Source: Flabesymbios commensalis (Eukaryota > Annelida > Polychaeta > Terebellida > Flabelligeridae). Taken from it: a DNA stretch of 64,000 nt. The notes under the pieces were generated by a model. That model did not search any database and was not told the origin of the DNA. It saw only the letters and a program-made list of their open reading frames with translations. Within the stretch, counting starts at the first letter, position 1, and each line of letters begins with the position of its first letter. The translations under genes were made by a program, and so were the position numbers. Shown piece by piece: positions 22,519 to 34,189 of this stretch. Location of the stretch: the NCBI GenBank assembly GCA_964017125.1, contig OZ024914.1, positions 23,932,702-23,996,701 on the forward strand. The letters run 5' to 3'.

Positions 22519-22949
22519 ACCCCTCCAAAACGTGTTACGCACCTGCCTGCATTCGTAATAGTGAAACATTGCCTAAAATGTATCCAAATAATATGCATGT
22601 GAAAACCTGAAATAAATCACTAATGACACGTATTAAAAAATCGTATATTCAAGGGCCTATATACTTTCATTCACTTGAAGCTGGAAATCGGTAAAGCGTT
22701 TATGTAAGCGAACGACGAAAGAGTACGAGTATAATTTATTATTGTAACACTGAATTTTTGAGCTGCTTTTTTAAAAAAAAACATTTACCGAAATCGATCG
22801 AATTCGCAGTTATAAATATATGGAAATGATGCATCAAATGTACATTGATTTTAACGTAGGGGTGTTTTTCTAAACTCACGATTGAACTGGCAATGCTGAC
22901 ATCCATTGAATGAAAATGTATCTGAGCGATACGTGCAGCGCAGTACCGA

Positions 22950-23165
22950 ATTACACCCTTCAAGCGCGGAGACCGTCTTTGTACGTCAGAATCAACGTCT
23001 CTGACATATAAACAGTAAAATATTTATAATGGCAGTAGACCGATAACATATGTATTCAAATGAAGAGGAAAGAGCTAACTGAAACATGTATGATGATTTC
23101 AAATTGAAAAATACCCTTTGCTCTCCATGGTTTATGAAAAAATAACTCAGCATTGTAAGGGTTAA
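22950..23165. mobile_element. Family D TTAA MITE, inverted, hairpin damaged
   Basis: Family body in reverse (AGCGCGGAGACCGTCTTTGT; TATTTATAATGGCAGTAGAC; GCTCTCCATGGTTTATG), ending CATTGTAAGGGTTAA. The terminal hairpin is reduced to one partial arm. Confidence 0.6.
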
Positions 23166-23456
23166 GAAAGTGAAGTTGTGGTTTAGTTATGCAATATTAT
23201 TAAATATGCTATGATCTTAGGACCAATGACGATGGCCTAGTTGTTCCCCGTTCAAGCACAATACACGTATTTCACCTATATTAGGCCCGGCCGTAGGCCA
23301 GGAGCCTATTAAGTTTATTTTGCCTGAGATTGTGTCCTATTCAGGGGAAATAGGAGTGATGTGTGTGGGAAACGGTTGACATTTCTGTACTCCAGTCCTT
23401 ATGAACATGTCGAATAAAACGTTTGAGGTCCCTAGGCTAATTACTTTTGTCTTTAA

Positions 23457-23712
23457 AGACTGTGGATCAACATTGAAACAGCATTGGGTGAATGTCACGT
23501 GTTTGCGCAAAGTATACAGACCCAGTGATGGGTTAGTGTTGGGCCAGCGTCGTGGACGATTAACCGGCATTGAACCAGTCCAGCAATGAGCTGCGACGCT
23601 GGCCCAACATTGAAACGGAATTTGGTGGGTAGGCCTACATCCTCTGTACGAGGTACATCGTAGGCAAGTATTGAATGAATGTTGGCCAGCACCGGCGACG
23701 GTGGTGGAAGGA
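23457..23712. mobile_element. Cluster of Family A MITE pieces
   Basis: Three partial copies follow one another: ACAGCATTGGGTGAATGTCA with GTGTTTGC; GTTAGTGTTGGGCCAGCGTC with a partner at GCTGCGACGCTGGCCCAACA; and GAATGTTGGCCAGCACCGGC. The pieces look nested or recombined rather than being one element. Confidence 0.5.
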
Positions 23713-23936
23713 ATACACTTTGAAGATATATTTTAACTTGTCTCCTTGGTTCTTTCCTTAATTATATCTTGGACATTATTAGGATTATGGCCCATGAGGA
23801 AAATCAATACACTGTTATGTTTAAAAAATATTAGGCTGCTTTTTTTGTCTATAGCACTCAAACAGACTAAAGCCGGGCCTCGGAGTTCGGGAACTCCTGT
23901 TCTAGCTAGTCAGTAAGATCAATGGGTTGTAGGAAC

Positions 23937-24200
23937 AATGGACATTCGGAACGTAGAGCATTTGGAACATAGAACCTTCGGAACATAGAATCTTCGGAAC
24001 ATAGCACCGTGGGAATATAGACACTTCAGAAGATAGAACTTCGCAATATAGGACCTTATTTATGTAACATTATGAATATAACAATATAAGTTGTTATAAC
24101 AATATAACACTATGTAACATATAACTTTATGAATATAGCACCTCCTCTATGTAACATAAAACCTTCGGAACCGAGACTTCCAACCGTAATCAGTAACCAA
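23937..24200 (+). repeat. Degenerate short tandem repeat, ~15-16 bp unit
   Basis: Units like CTTCGGAACATAGAAC recur in loose phase from 23945 to about 24060, then drift into AATATAACAATATAAC-like and CTATGTAACATAAAACCTTC units. Confidence 0.6.
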
Positions 24201-24950
24201 GAGTCTGCTGCGAGACACTTCCATAGAACATATTTATATGTATAGACACTTCCCAGCCAAAGATGTTACTTCGACGAAACTCGCACATTTTTTCCAAAAT
24301 GCAGAAATGCCAAAAAATATGCAAGATGCTCTTTTTTCAATTATTGTTATGTTTAATCATTTGATGTAATAAATTATATTAATATACCTATTTACATGTA
24401 AAAATACATATTTTTGATAAAATCAACATTCCTCTCTAAGGAAGAGCACTATATTTCAACAGCATAAAAAGATGTGATTTTATTGCGATTGTAGAGGTTC
24501 TGCTGATTTGACGAAAACAATTATACAGAATATAATAATTTGATTAACTCAGGACTTCAACAGTTGAATCGGGGGTTAAATATTTATTTACAGTAAGAGT
24601 CACATAGCCGTGGTGAACCATTTTATTGCTCAACCAATTTGCATGAAACTTTTCAAGCGCTATTTTCTAGTTATATGTATTGTATGTAAAATTCATTGAA
24701 AAATATCGAATAGTTGAAAAGTAAATCTCTTTACCAAGAGTTTATAATGACCGTATATGTACAACTTGTAATATTCTTGGGGATGAGTACCATTTTGTTA
24801 TCGAATGCCAGTCAAACACAGATAACAGAAGTACATATTTGCCACCTTACTAATTGGCCAAAACCACAAATGTATCGAGCTTATGGCATGTGATCATCGT
24901 AAATTTATGTTTATATTAGGGGCATTTTTATTTGGAGGTTTTAACCCTTT

Positions 24951-25030
24951 CACCACTGAAGCCCGTTTTTATGTGCTGAATGCTATGGCATTCAGCACAT
25001 AAAAACGGGCTTCAGTGGTGAAAGGGTTAA
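24951..25030. mobile_element. 80-bp perfect palindromic TTAA mini-element
   Basis: TTAACCCTTTCACCACTGAA and its exact complement flank a GTGCTGAATGCTATGGCATTCAGCAC-type centre. It looks like a minimal piggyBac-type foldback: TTAA target, CCCTTT ends and nothing else. Confidence 0.7.
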
Positions 25031-25545
25031 ACTGCTACTTGAACCATAGCATGCTTATTGTCAATTGAAATTTTACTGTTATGTCATAGTATCTCCTAGT
25101 CATGACGCACACACTCTTTTGTTTGCACATTCTTTTTGTAAATGTACACAGGCTCCAAGGAGCCTTTTGGTGTTTCAATAAATCATTGATTGGCTGATTA
25201 ACATGTATTAAGCTACATGACGCCCTCAGCTATTAACTTAATGTCAAAATGAATTGTCGAGCGTCACAAAATACTCACCAAAATTTCCCAAAATTTTCAG
25301 TTTTTTTATTTATTAAACTCTCTATAGGTACAATTCTACAGAAAAATGTACATACATAGAGGCAAGTGGCGACAGGTGTAAGGCAACTGCCATCATATCA
25401 AGATAAAATACAAGCACAAGGGTATAGTCGTCGCCTGACTGCATAATAAGCCTTGTAACATTTCATGACAAATTGACTGATTCAGAAATCACCGAAAACC
25501 ATTCACAACGGCTAATGTTAATCCTACCTATCGCGTGACCAACTA
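25031..25545. other. Stretch with no recognised feature
   Basis: Unique-looking AT-rich DNA. AATAAATCATTGATTGGCTG at about 25178 resembles a retroposon tail, but no body was identified. Confidence 0.3.
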
Positions 25546-25790
25546 TTAACCCTATAACCCCCGGTGCCGCATATATCCGGGTTTTCATTTTTATTAGCAC
25601 ATCAAGTACCACATCTTAAATATGTTGAAGATAAAATGTGACATCAACCGGCAAGATTTGAAGAGAGTTGACCTCCATTTTGTCAAATCTGAATAACTTT
25701 CACTCACTTGAAGTTGTGGATCGCTTCAGCAAGACACAATTTCAAGTGAGTGAAAATTCAAATTGAATAATTTGGCGGTTAAAGGGTTGA
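25546..25790. mobile_element. Family C TTAA hairpin MITE (245 bp)
   Basis: Left TTAACCCTATAACCCCCGGT, right TTTGGCGGTTAAAGGGTTGA. Body and hairpin are as in the 22275 copy, with similar divergence. Confidence 0.75.
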
Positions 25791-25998
25791 AAAAACCCAT
25801 CACCATTATGTAAATGTTGTCATTGTATAATCTGATAATCGAGATAAATTATACTATAGACGTTGCCCCAACGCTGCAGGACGACGACCCCATTCAAACT
25901 GATAAATAATAATTTATCAGACACACAATATATTGTCTGATACTATCATAATGTAGCTGTGTGTATGTAATCTACTACTATCATGATGGCGTTTAGCA

Positions 25999-26100
25999 AA
26001 TATGAGACCTCGAGCCAATGTTGGGTTAATGTCAAGTCAGCGTCGTAGACGGTGGCCCAGCATTGAAAGAACATTGATTACCATGCCTTGTTTTTCCGGG
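25999..26100. mobile_element. Family A hairpin MITE
   Basis: GAGCCAATGTTGGGTTAATG, a GCGTCGTAGACGGTGGCCCA centre, and a CTTGTTTTTCCGGGT right terminus. Confidence 0.6.
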
Positions 26101-26209
26101 TGAAGGATTTGTTTATAGGCCTATCACTTGTTCGTGCACACGACCAAAACGGACGAAAAAACAGGTCGAAACCAGGGTCGAAACTTCTGTCGTGTTTTAT
26201 AGGACTCCG

Positions 26210-26290
26210 CGCAAACACGAGACGTTCGCCCAAGGTTGGTTAAATGTTGGGCGGCCAGTGTCGCAGACGGTGGGCCGACATTATTTATCC
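26210..26290. mobile_element. Family A MITE, left part
   Basis: GCAAACACGAGACGTTCGCC, GTTGGTTAAATGTTGGGCGG and GTGTCGCAGACGGTGGGCCG, followed by a poly-C tract at 26297. Confidence 0.55.
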
Positions 26291-26511
26291 AGAGGTCCCC
26301 CCCCCCCCCTGTTTTCAGTAACTGAAATGCATACAAATCACACTAAGTTGTGCAAGCATCAGCCTCTGACACTCAAAATGTCATCGTGTGCTGAATCAAT
26401 CACCCGTTTATTAGCTGCATATAATAGTAAAAATCAATGTTTGACAGCTAGTAAAATGCTCCACAAGAGGCGTAACAAAATTCCATCGGACTCCTTCTCC
26501 TTTAACCCTTT

Positions 26512-26753
26512 AAGCACTCACGAAGCATTAAAGCATCATTTTACATCCCTGAAAACAGACTTGATTTTCCAGCAACTGAGGGTTTTAGAACGAAAATTTC
26601 CATGAAATTGGTTTACCAATACATGGTAATTTTCATTACTTTTTAAACCACAACAAATCATATTCATCCACTACAAGTCGAAAATTGCGACAGCAATTCG
26701 CGGCTTGTAGTGGATGAAGATGACAATGGTAAATTCAGGCCTGAAAGGGTTAA
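26512..26753. mobile_element. Family E TTAA hairpin MITE (242 bp)
   Basis: Left TTAACCCTTTAAGCACTCAC, right TTCAGGCCTGAAAGGGTTAA. The internal hairpin is TTCATCCACTACAAGTCG / CGGCTTGTAGTGGATGAA. TTAA is present on both sides. Confidence 0.7.
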
Positions 26754-27314
26754 AATATTCAGTGACACATTTACCCTTATCCTGCTGATCACGATATTTG
26801 TCGTTTTTAATCGGTTTTATTAGTCTAAACATTAAGATTTGCAAATATGCGTGCTCAAGTTAAACATATATGAGTAATTTTCAGCTTCAACTTCAAGTGG
26901 GTGAAATTTTAAATTAATTAACTTAGCATGATAAGGGTCAACGACCGTGATCCGGATGAATCCGGATATAGTCTGTATGTTGGTCACTGTATGTGGAGAG
27001 AGGTCATAACTATTAGGATATCCTGGTTTATTCATATATATAAATATCATAATAATATATATATAGATAGATAATATTATAAACGTCATCCGCTCGTCTT
27101 TGTAAACAAATGGCATTTGAATGGGGGGGAGGGGGGTGATGCCCACGGCCTATTCGCTCCCAAAATTTAAAAGCTACGTCAGATTCAAATTCAGATCCAT
27201 TTATTTGATCAAACAGAATACATCGTAATATAAGCAGTATTTATAATAGTATTAATCAGGAGACCTCCACGAAGACCAAACAATAGTCGTTAGCGTGGAG
27301 GCCATCACTAATAC

Positions 27315-27515
27315 TGTAGATCTGATAATATTGGCGAGGTTTTAATTTTCGCGAATTTCGGAAGGAGTACAAATTCGCGAATTCAAGAATCTCGCGAAAA
27401 TTATTATTAAAATTGCGCTACTAAAGAAAAAATAATTCGCGAATTCTAAACTTTGTGAAAATTTAAAATTTGCGGAAATTTAAACACGCGAAAATTAAGA
27501 AATCCACAGTATTTA
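27315..27515. mobile_element. AT-rich TTCGCGAA palindromic MITE
   Basis: ACTGTAGATC and CCACAGTATTTAC ends enclose repeated AATTTTCGCGAATTTC-type palindromes. Elements with this pattern are common in marine invertebrate genomes; the superfamily is not set. Confidence 0.45.
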
Positions 27516-27689
27516 CATGAAAATAACCTGTTATGACCTCTATCTTTTCAGTGGCATAGGCTGATGTTTGGATAATGTCTAATATAATGCACAAAATGAA
27601 AGTTTAGAACACAATTATGATATGAATGTTACAGTTTTTACTGAATGATTATTTTACAAAATGTGTCATAAAGTTGCATGTATTAGCCT

Positions 27690-27775
27690 GACCGTTAATA
27701 AAGCACAAGTTAAAGCACACACAAGTTGTGTGTCGCTGTCGCGACCCACAACTTGAAGTGAGTAGAAATTACTTA
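27690..27775. repeat. Stand-alone ACTTGAAGT-type hairpin
   Basis: ACAAGTTGTGTGTCGCTGTC pairs with GCGACCCACAACTTGAAGTG. It is the hairpin core of Family C without the family termini. Confidence 0.45.
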
Positions 27776-28167
27776 ATGTACATTATTGTAATTTAATTAA
27801 GCAAACTAATTTAGCAAACTTAATTTCATTTCTTGTTTCTAATTGTATTGTTTGAAAAGGAGATAAAGAGGCTAAAAGCTGTTATAGATGTGATTAGCAC
27901 TTTAAATTTAAATATGAAATTCAGATAATTTATTTCATTTTAAGTTGGTAATTGAGTTAACCGCTCAGGCTTCAATCGAATGAAAATAGCACCGCACGAT
28001 CCAGCACGGAAAGGATAGAAACAAAACAGAATTATGTCTTCTATTTTTTACAGACCCTCTTTACAGAATATGCTGCTGGAACCACCCTTTTGTAAAGGTA
28101 TTGATGAAAAGGAGTGGTGAAAACAACTAATACTATTACAACAGAATGTACAAATTATTCTGCCTTG

Positions 28168-28235
28168 CAAATCTAAAAGGCACTATCTGCTTACTTTACC
28201 AGTAAACATATGCTGCATTTTGGCTTTGCAATGCA
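28168..28235. repeat. Family G hairpin, diverged
   Basis: AATCTAAAAGGCACTATCTG, TTACTTTACCAGTAAACATA and GCATTTTGGCTTTGCAATGC follow the family order. Confidence 0.5.
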
Positions 28236-28321
28236 TTATTGATCATTGGCCTCTGTGTGGGTTGAGAGTTTCGGTGGGGAGGGGGGAGGGGCTGTGAGTA
28301 GCAAGGTGATTTTACCCCATT

Positions 28322-28433
28322 TAAAAACACAAGACGTTGACCCAATGTTGTGTTGATGTTGTGCCAGCGTCGAAGACGCTGGCACAACTTCAGCTCAACA
28401 TTGGATCTACCTTTTTGTGTTTGCTGGAACCAA
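28322..28433. mobile_element. Family A hairpin MITE, nearly full length
   Basis: AAAACACAAGACGTTGACCC on the left, CCAGCGTCGAAGACGCTGG at the centre, and TTTTTGTGTTTGCTGGA on the right. The arms pair over most of their length. Confidence 0.7.
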
Positions 28434-28639
28434 CTTAAAAAGACGATAAGTGCCACGAAGATATGCATACTAGATCAGTACCACAAGGGTCTGTATACTT
28501 GTATACTAGAGGCTTCCCAGAACCAGGCGCCCAGACTTTATACCAGCACACTCCAGGGCCGACACCGGAGGGGAGGTGGTAATGCCAGTCACTTCAGAGC
28601 GACTTCACTTGGCTGGTGGGCGCTTATCACAAACATGTG

Positions 28640-29084
28640 ATTTATTATTTGACAATGTCCTTGGTTCCAATAACAACTCTTCTTATGTTCGCGGCATGTC
28701 TATAACAAAACGTTTGCCAAACTGGACGAGAGAGGTTTTTCATAAATAGCTAGACATTGAATGAGCGTTATTAAACGGCGAGTTATATGCTCAGCAAGCG
28801 TGACTGGAAATAGCGACAGCCTATTTTGTATACGTAACGCTTCACAATGTCATGTAACATCAGTGATGCACATAGAAGATTACAGAACTAATTGGAGAAA
28901 TCATCCTATACAGAATATGTAGAGTCTAGTTGAACCAGTCCCGATAGTTTTATGGTAGAACTGATACCGGATCTGGATTCAGAAAATACTTATGACAACA
29001 GGATAAGCTGATAAACGGTGAGTCTAAAGCTTGAAATATTTTACACCTATTATGTCTATTATGGGAAATAATGGTAATGTAATC
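28640..29084. other. Stretch with no recognised feature
   Basis: Unique-looking sequence between two Family A copies. No exon with convincing splice signals was found. Confidence 0.3.
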
Positions 29085-29184
29085 TATGCAAACACGAGAC
29101 GTTTACACAAAGCTGGTTCAATGCTTGCCCACCGTCTGCGACGCTGGCCCAGCATTGAACCAGTGTTGTGTTTGTTGGATATGT
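29085..29184. mobile_element. Family A hairpin MITE
   Basis: GCAAACACGAGACGTTTACA, CGTCTGCGACGCTGGCCCAG and TGAACCAGTGTTGTGTTTGT; the right arm is shortened. Confidence 0.65.
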
Positions 29185-29281
29185 CAGCTGCCGTGTCCAC
29201 TCATCCACTCAATCACTCACCATGCTCATCTTGCATTTTGTTATCATAATAATTGATTCAATAGCGCTGCATTAAAAAAAT

Positions 29282-29346
29282 ATTTTCACCCACTTTAAGT
29301 TGTGTCCCGCTGCCGCGGCCCACAACTTAAAGTGGGTGAAAATTAC
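29282..29346. repeat. Perfect CACTTTAAGTTGTG hairpin
   Basis: TTTTCACCCACTTTAAGTTG pairs exactly with CAACTTAAAGTGGGTGAAAA around CTGCCGCGG. It is a Family C-type hairpin core without TTAA ends. Confidence 0.6.
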
Positions 29347-29539
29347 TCATGTTTGTGTAATTTGAGACCAAACATTTGGAAATCTTGATGTTTTAACGCT
29401 CATTTCATTCCCAATAACAGTGATTTGACCTTCAGATTAAACAGATTAAAATTACACCAGCGTGTAACCAATGGTAACACCCTTGTCCTGCCAGACCCGG
29501 GGTTTACATTACGGTTTCAAGCAGATTTTAAACCAAATA

Positions 29540-29622
29540 ATATCGTCACCTTGGATATGAAAGGGTGTACCTGCCACTTGGTAAAGTGGCAGATACACCC
29601 TTTCATATCCAAGGTAACGATA
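29540..29622. repeat. 83-bp near-perfect palindrome
   Basis: Arms ATATCGTCACCTTGGATATG and CATATCCAAGGTAACGATAT, with a CCACTTGGTAAAGTGG centre. Only one or two mismatches, so it is young. Confidence 0.65.
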
Positions 29623-29732
29623 TGTCACTGAAATGGATAGCATAATAATTATATAGTTTGTGGTAAATGCTCAGTCATAATCAAATAATTCGACTTAAAA
29701 CATGTGTATTTTCAATAAATAGACATATTGTT

Positions 29733-29797
29733 CGTCATTTGAAGCTGGGACTTGCGTCAGAAATCCCCATTATCCCAGCTTTAAATGAATGAAGAAC
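29733..29797. repeat. Hairpin with CATTTGAAGCTGGGA arms
   Basis: CATTTGAAGCTGGGACTTGC pairs with TCCCAGCTTTAAATGAATGA. Similar CATTTGAAGCTG / CAGCTTTAAATG hairpins occur near 58022-58068. Confidence 0.45.
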
Positions 29798-30331
29798 TGT
29801 AACAAACAATGCAATAGCATGACGGTTGAAACGAAAACATCATGTCAATGTGTCATTATTATTTTGCTGGGTGGCTGTGCGTCACCAGTTTGCTATGCCA
29901 GGTAGGGCTTTGGGCTGACAGGGCACACTTCAAAAGAATGTCGAAATATTCCTTCGACATTAGCGCATAGCATTTCCGTTGACAATGCTAGTAACCTGGT
30001 AACAGGTTCTAGGCTCCTTAATTTCAATAATGTCTGTGAAAATTATTGTAGAAAATTATTATAGTCGATCTTGCTGAAGGATATATAAAGCTAAAAAGAA
30101 CATGTTAATATAGACACATTACAACACAATATAACATGTTACAACAACATTATAACAACTTTAAAGATGACCGCCGAATGTGTAATGTTTTATTTTAAAT
30201 TAGAAAGCGATGATATATTGACACGAAACACATTCGCTGTAGACTTTAAAAATAAAATAAACGTCCTCTGAATCAAGTTATGTATCTACTGAAGTACCAT
30301 ATTGTTCTACTTTGGTTAAGTATTCAGCATG

Positions 30332-30520
30332 TAACCCTTTCAGTGCGGGGACCGACTAAAGACGATCCCCGCATCGAAATAGTAAAATATTTATAATGGC
30401 CGTAGACCCATAAGATAGATATTCAAATGAAAGGGAAAGAGGTAACTAAGACATCTATGAAGATTTCATTTTTATTCACTTGAGAACCTTTGGTCTCTTA
30501 ATTTATATAAAAATGTTTCT
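30332..30520. mobile_element. Family D MITE, degenerate
   Basis: GTAACCCTTTCAGTGCGGGG, a collapsed hairpin (CTAAAGACGATCCCCGCA), then the family body ATTTATAATGGCCGTAGACC. The right end is lost. Confidence 0.55.
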
Positions 30521-30705
30521 AGCTTAAATTTTACCCGTGGTAGCGAGACACAACTTCAAGTGGGTAACAATTAAAAATTTTCAGTGTTTTAAGCATGTGT
30601 TAACCCCAAGAGCACTGAGCTATTCAATTTAAATTTTCAGTCACTCGAAATTGTGTCTCGCTACCGCGATCCACAACTCCAAGTGACTGAAAATTTGCGT
30701 TATTT
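30521..30705. repeat. Two ACTTCAAGTG-type hairpin pieces
   Basis: A half hairpin (GCGAGACACAACTTCAAGTG) is followed by TTAACCCCAAGAGCACTGAG. A full hairpin comes next (CAGTCACTCGAAATTGTGTC / ATCCACAACTCCAAGTGACT). Confidence 0.45.
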
Positions 30706-31426
30706 GCGAAAGTTAAGTCCCAACATATATCAGTGTTTCAAGATTGAAATCCTATTTTATTTTTAACAACTGCTTATACAGGTGCTAGTAAAACACAGAA
30801 TGTCTACTGTAGCTGACATAAGCGTTTTAAGTGTTCATATTTTGGTAACCGGGCAGCGAGTCCGAACATGATCCTGTTGATGTACAGGCTACTTTCACTT
30901 TGTAAAGATCGATAAATGACGTACGTCTGCCAGGCCTGATCAATCAGTCTGTCTGCAGTAATATGATACCAAGGTGGACGGGGGGGGGGGGGGTTGAGGT
31001 ATTGCTCAATCACTATAGCTTCACTGTAACATCAACTTGTACGCTTCATCCTGTTCATACGTCATACGATCCTGGCACATTTTATGATGTTGATAGATGT
31101 CAGGATCTGAGTAATATAGGGAGACACGTGTACTCCAAGTACGTTACACTGTTACTAGTTTGAGATAATTTGAAGGCCTATGCTTATTAACCCTTGTGCT
31201 GCTAGGACTGTATATACGTTTTCAAGCTAATTTCTAAAATCTGTGTCATATCTTGTTGTATACATGCTCAGTTAAGCAAATAATTTAATTTCGGAGATGT
31301 CTTTTTATCACAAATAATAATATTTTTCATCGAATGAAACAAACGATTCAGCCGGACAAGGGTTAACTTCTCATGAATGTCCAGCTGATATGAATTTGAC
31401 ATTTGTGTTAAGGGTGTGAAAATTAA

Positions 31427-31605
31427 TTGCTATGGTTTGGCAGGAGCACACCAAACAAGCACAAAATGTTGTTATGGTCTGGTAGGAGCACACACGACAG
31501 AAAATGTGTAACCAATGTTGACGTAATGTTAGGCCAGCGTCGTATCATTAACATGATTAAGTCAACTTTGCCTGAGCGTCTTGTGTTTGCTGGGCATTTG
31601 ACACC
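31427..31605. mobile_element. Family A MITE, broken and partly duplicated
   Basis: Two copies of a GGTYTGGYAGGAGCACAC segment precede a family remnant (AACCAATGTTGACGTAATGT; GCCAGCGTCG; GAGCGTCTTGTGTTTGCTGG). The right terminus is well kept. Confidence 0.5.
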
Positions 31606-31689
31606 ATCATGCGCGGATAGTTTATGTGAATCATATTATGGTGACTATGAGGCGTTCATTTAGTCATTTTGTGTTGGTTGTGGTCTACC

Positions 31690-31929
31690 ACCCCTTTCAG
31701 CGCGGGGACCGTCTTTATACGTCAGAATCTGACGTCTACAGACGTCAGATTCTGACGTCTAAAGACGATCCCCACACTGAAAGAATTAAAACATATATAA
31801 TGACCGTAGACATATAACATAGGTACTCAAATGAAGCGAAAAGAGCTAACTAATTCATTTATGGTGATTTCAAATTGAAAAAAACCCTTCGGTCTCCATG
31901 GACAGAATTAGTTCAGCGTTGTTAGGGTC
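31690..31929. mobile_element. Family D TTAA-type hairpin MITE, reverse orientation
   Basis: The hairpin at the left (CGGGGACCGTCTTTATACGT, then GACGTCTACAGACGTC) is followed by the family body and a worn right end CAGCGTTGTTAGGGT. The duplicated TTAA has decayed. Confidence 0.65.
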
Positions 31930-31989
31930 CGCTGGCCCAACATTCAACCGGGGCAGGTGAAAGTATCCTTATGTCACAGGCAACGTTCA

Positions 31990-32470
31990 AATATCTCGTC
32001 ACGCTTTACGCACATTAATAGTTCTAGAGTCCCCCACCACTCATGCTACTCACACGGTTACTCATGCAAACATTGTGAAACGTTTTGCAATTCACCGAAG
32101 ATTTTTATACTCCCCAGTTATATTGTAGCATGAACAACGGCCCTGGGCGAGCGCAGCGAGCCACGTAGGCCGGTCAGCGCTAGACTTAGTAAATATTATC
32201 TGTTCATCAGAAGGCATACAAAACACGAATTCTAACGACACAGATACATCGATCACAATGCCGCAACAAATATGTATTCAGGCCCTAATTAGTAATGTGT
32301 CCGGGAAACACGCGGCCCCTGCTTTAACACGAACATTAAACGGTACACGGCACCACGAGCATCAGTGGGAAAACTCAATTGAACGCTGGGTAAAATGGCG
32401 GACGAAGAGTTTTGCTGAACGGATTTATTGTCTTTTGTTTCCGTCACTGTCACATGTAATAATTATATCC
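31990..32470. other. Stretch with no recognised gene
   Basis: Locally more GC-rich (32130-32190). The 100-codon frame beginning at 32258 has no domain or splice support and runs into the next MITE. Confidence 0.3.
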
Positions 32471-32727
32471 TTAACCCTTTCAAGCTTGAATTTGCCATTG
32501 TCATCTTCATCCACTACAAACCGCGAATTGCTATCGCAATTCTCGCCTTGTAGTGGATGAAGATGATTTGAAGTGAGTGAAAAATTAAAGAAAATTACTG
32601 GCAAAATTATTGGCAAACCAGTTTCATGGAAATTTTAATTCAAAAACCCCTAGCTGTAGGAAAATTAGGTCAGTTTTCATGGATGTAATATGATGATTTA
32701 ATGCATCGTGAGGGCTTAAAGGATTAA
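32471..32727. mobile_element. Family E TTAA hairpin MITE (257 bp)
   Basis: TTAACCCTTTCAAGCTTGAA on the left and GGGCTTAAAGGATTAA on the right. The hairpin is ATCTTCATCCACTACAAACC / TTGTAGTGGATGAAGAT. TTAA is present at both ends. Confidence 0.7.
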
Positions 32728-33485
32728 TCATGTTAATAGTGTCTGTGTGGTGGCTCAACTTGTAAAATAATGATTGCAAGCAATAGGTTTCCTGTGTTAT
32801 TTTATGCCATTGTACTGGCGAAGTAATCGAGGCTACATTTTTTATAAATTAATCTATTGAGTAAAGCCTACTCAGATATTGAAGCATTGAAAAAAAACTA
32901 AATAAACCACGGTAATCAGGGGATCTCCGGGCTCTTAGCGACTGTGCTTGCATGGTCACATGGCCCGGAGCTACCTGTTTCGTGGATTGCCACATTTATT
33001 GTACTTACATGATATTATATTTTTTTTAAATACCATATATTTTTTACTATTGTCTTATTGCATACTCCAGTTACTGTAGCAAAATTATGCACTTGTATAT
33101 ATTTTAGGTTTCTACGCTTTCCAGAGTGTCCTTTTTGCTACTATAAATAATTAGTATGTTACACATAGTAGCTATTTTATCTCTGATTTTGGTGCGGGAA
33201 ACAAAAAGATAGACCCTATGTTATCTTGGCAATGCCTTTTAATGTTATTTTAAGTAGCACTCATTTATGTTATCGTAATGTTTTTATGGCAATGCCAGTC
33301 AGCATAATTTTAGTTATGTATGTCATACTATGTATATTGTCATATGTTTTTTAACAAATTAACAATCTTGTATATACATGTACAAATATCTGTACTTATT
33401 TCTATGACAAATAAGTCTGGATTGATTTTTTTTCTGCCAATAAAATATCTGTCTGTCTGTCTGTATGGTAAACCTTGACAACTCT
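32728..33485. other. AT-rich stretch, no gene recognised
   Basis: Contains a GGGGATCTCCGGGCTC piece at about 32930 that resembles the core of the 44.3 kb tandem array, and a (TGTC)n microsatellite at 33451-33464. Nothing else is identifiable. Confidence 0.35.
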
Positions 33486-33575
33486 TCCCAGTGAACAAGA
33501 TACGTTGACCCAATGCTGGTATAATGTTGGGCGAACGTCGCAGATAGTGGTTCAATATTAGGCCAACATCAGCTT
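33486..33575. mobile_element. Family A hairpin MITE, partial
   Basis: CCCAGTGAACAAGATACGTT, AATGCTGGTATAATGTTGGG, CGTCGCAGATAGTGGTTCAA; the right terminus is missing. Confidence 0.55.
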
Positions 33576-34189
33576 TACTGTACTACTTGTGCCTAACGTC
33601 AGACTGGCGCTGGTTTTACGTTCTTCTGGCGTCTACATTCACACGTGGAAAAACGCTCACATTTTTGAAAAAGCAGAAAATGTGCTCATGGGTTCACGCA
33701 CACAATAAATGAATGACGTTCATCAGACAGGAGGGTAGGCGCTCATCCGTTCAGCTACACCACCCCCCCCCCCTCACGTGTTTCAATGGCGGGATGTACT
33801 AGCAGCATGGAGTTGGAAACTTGGTGTATTAAGTCAACTGTGCGCTCCGAATAAGAAAAGTCGAGAAATCATGAAAACTATCTATAACTAGACAGTCCGT
33901 TAGTCAGAGACTGCAAACCTTCGCCGAAATTATTGATTTTAATGATCTTAGTAGAATTACATTCATCTATTAAGTGTGTATATATTATAGTAAAACTTTA
34001 CTGTGGATGATCAACAATGACGTCATAGATTCAACCTATTTTATTTATCCAACTATCCAATCACTTTTAGATTTGGTAACCATATACAGCAGTTGTGAGA
34101 CTATAACTGTGTATAATACCAGAAGTACATAACTCCTGGAAATTCTAATCACATGACGCCCTGCCAATTAGTGATCCGATGCAAATTTA

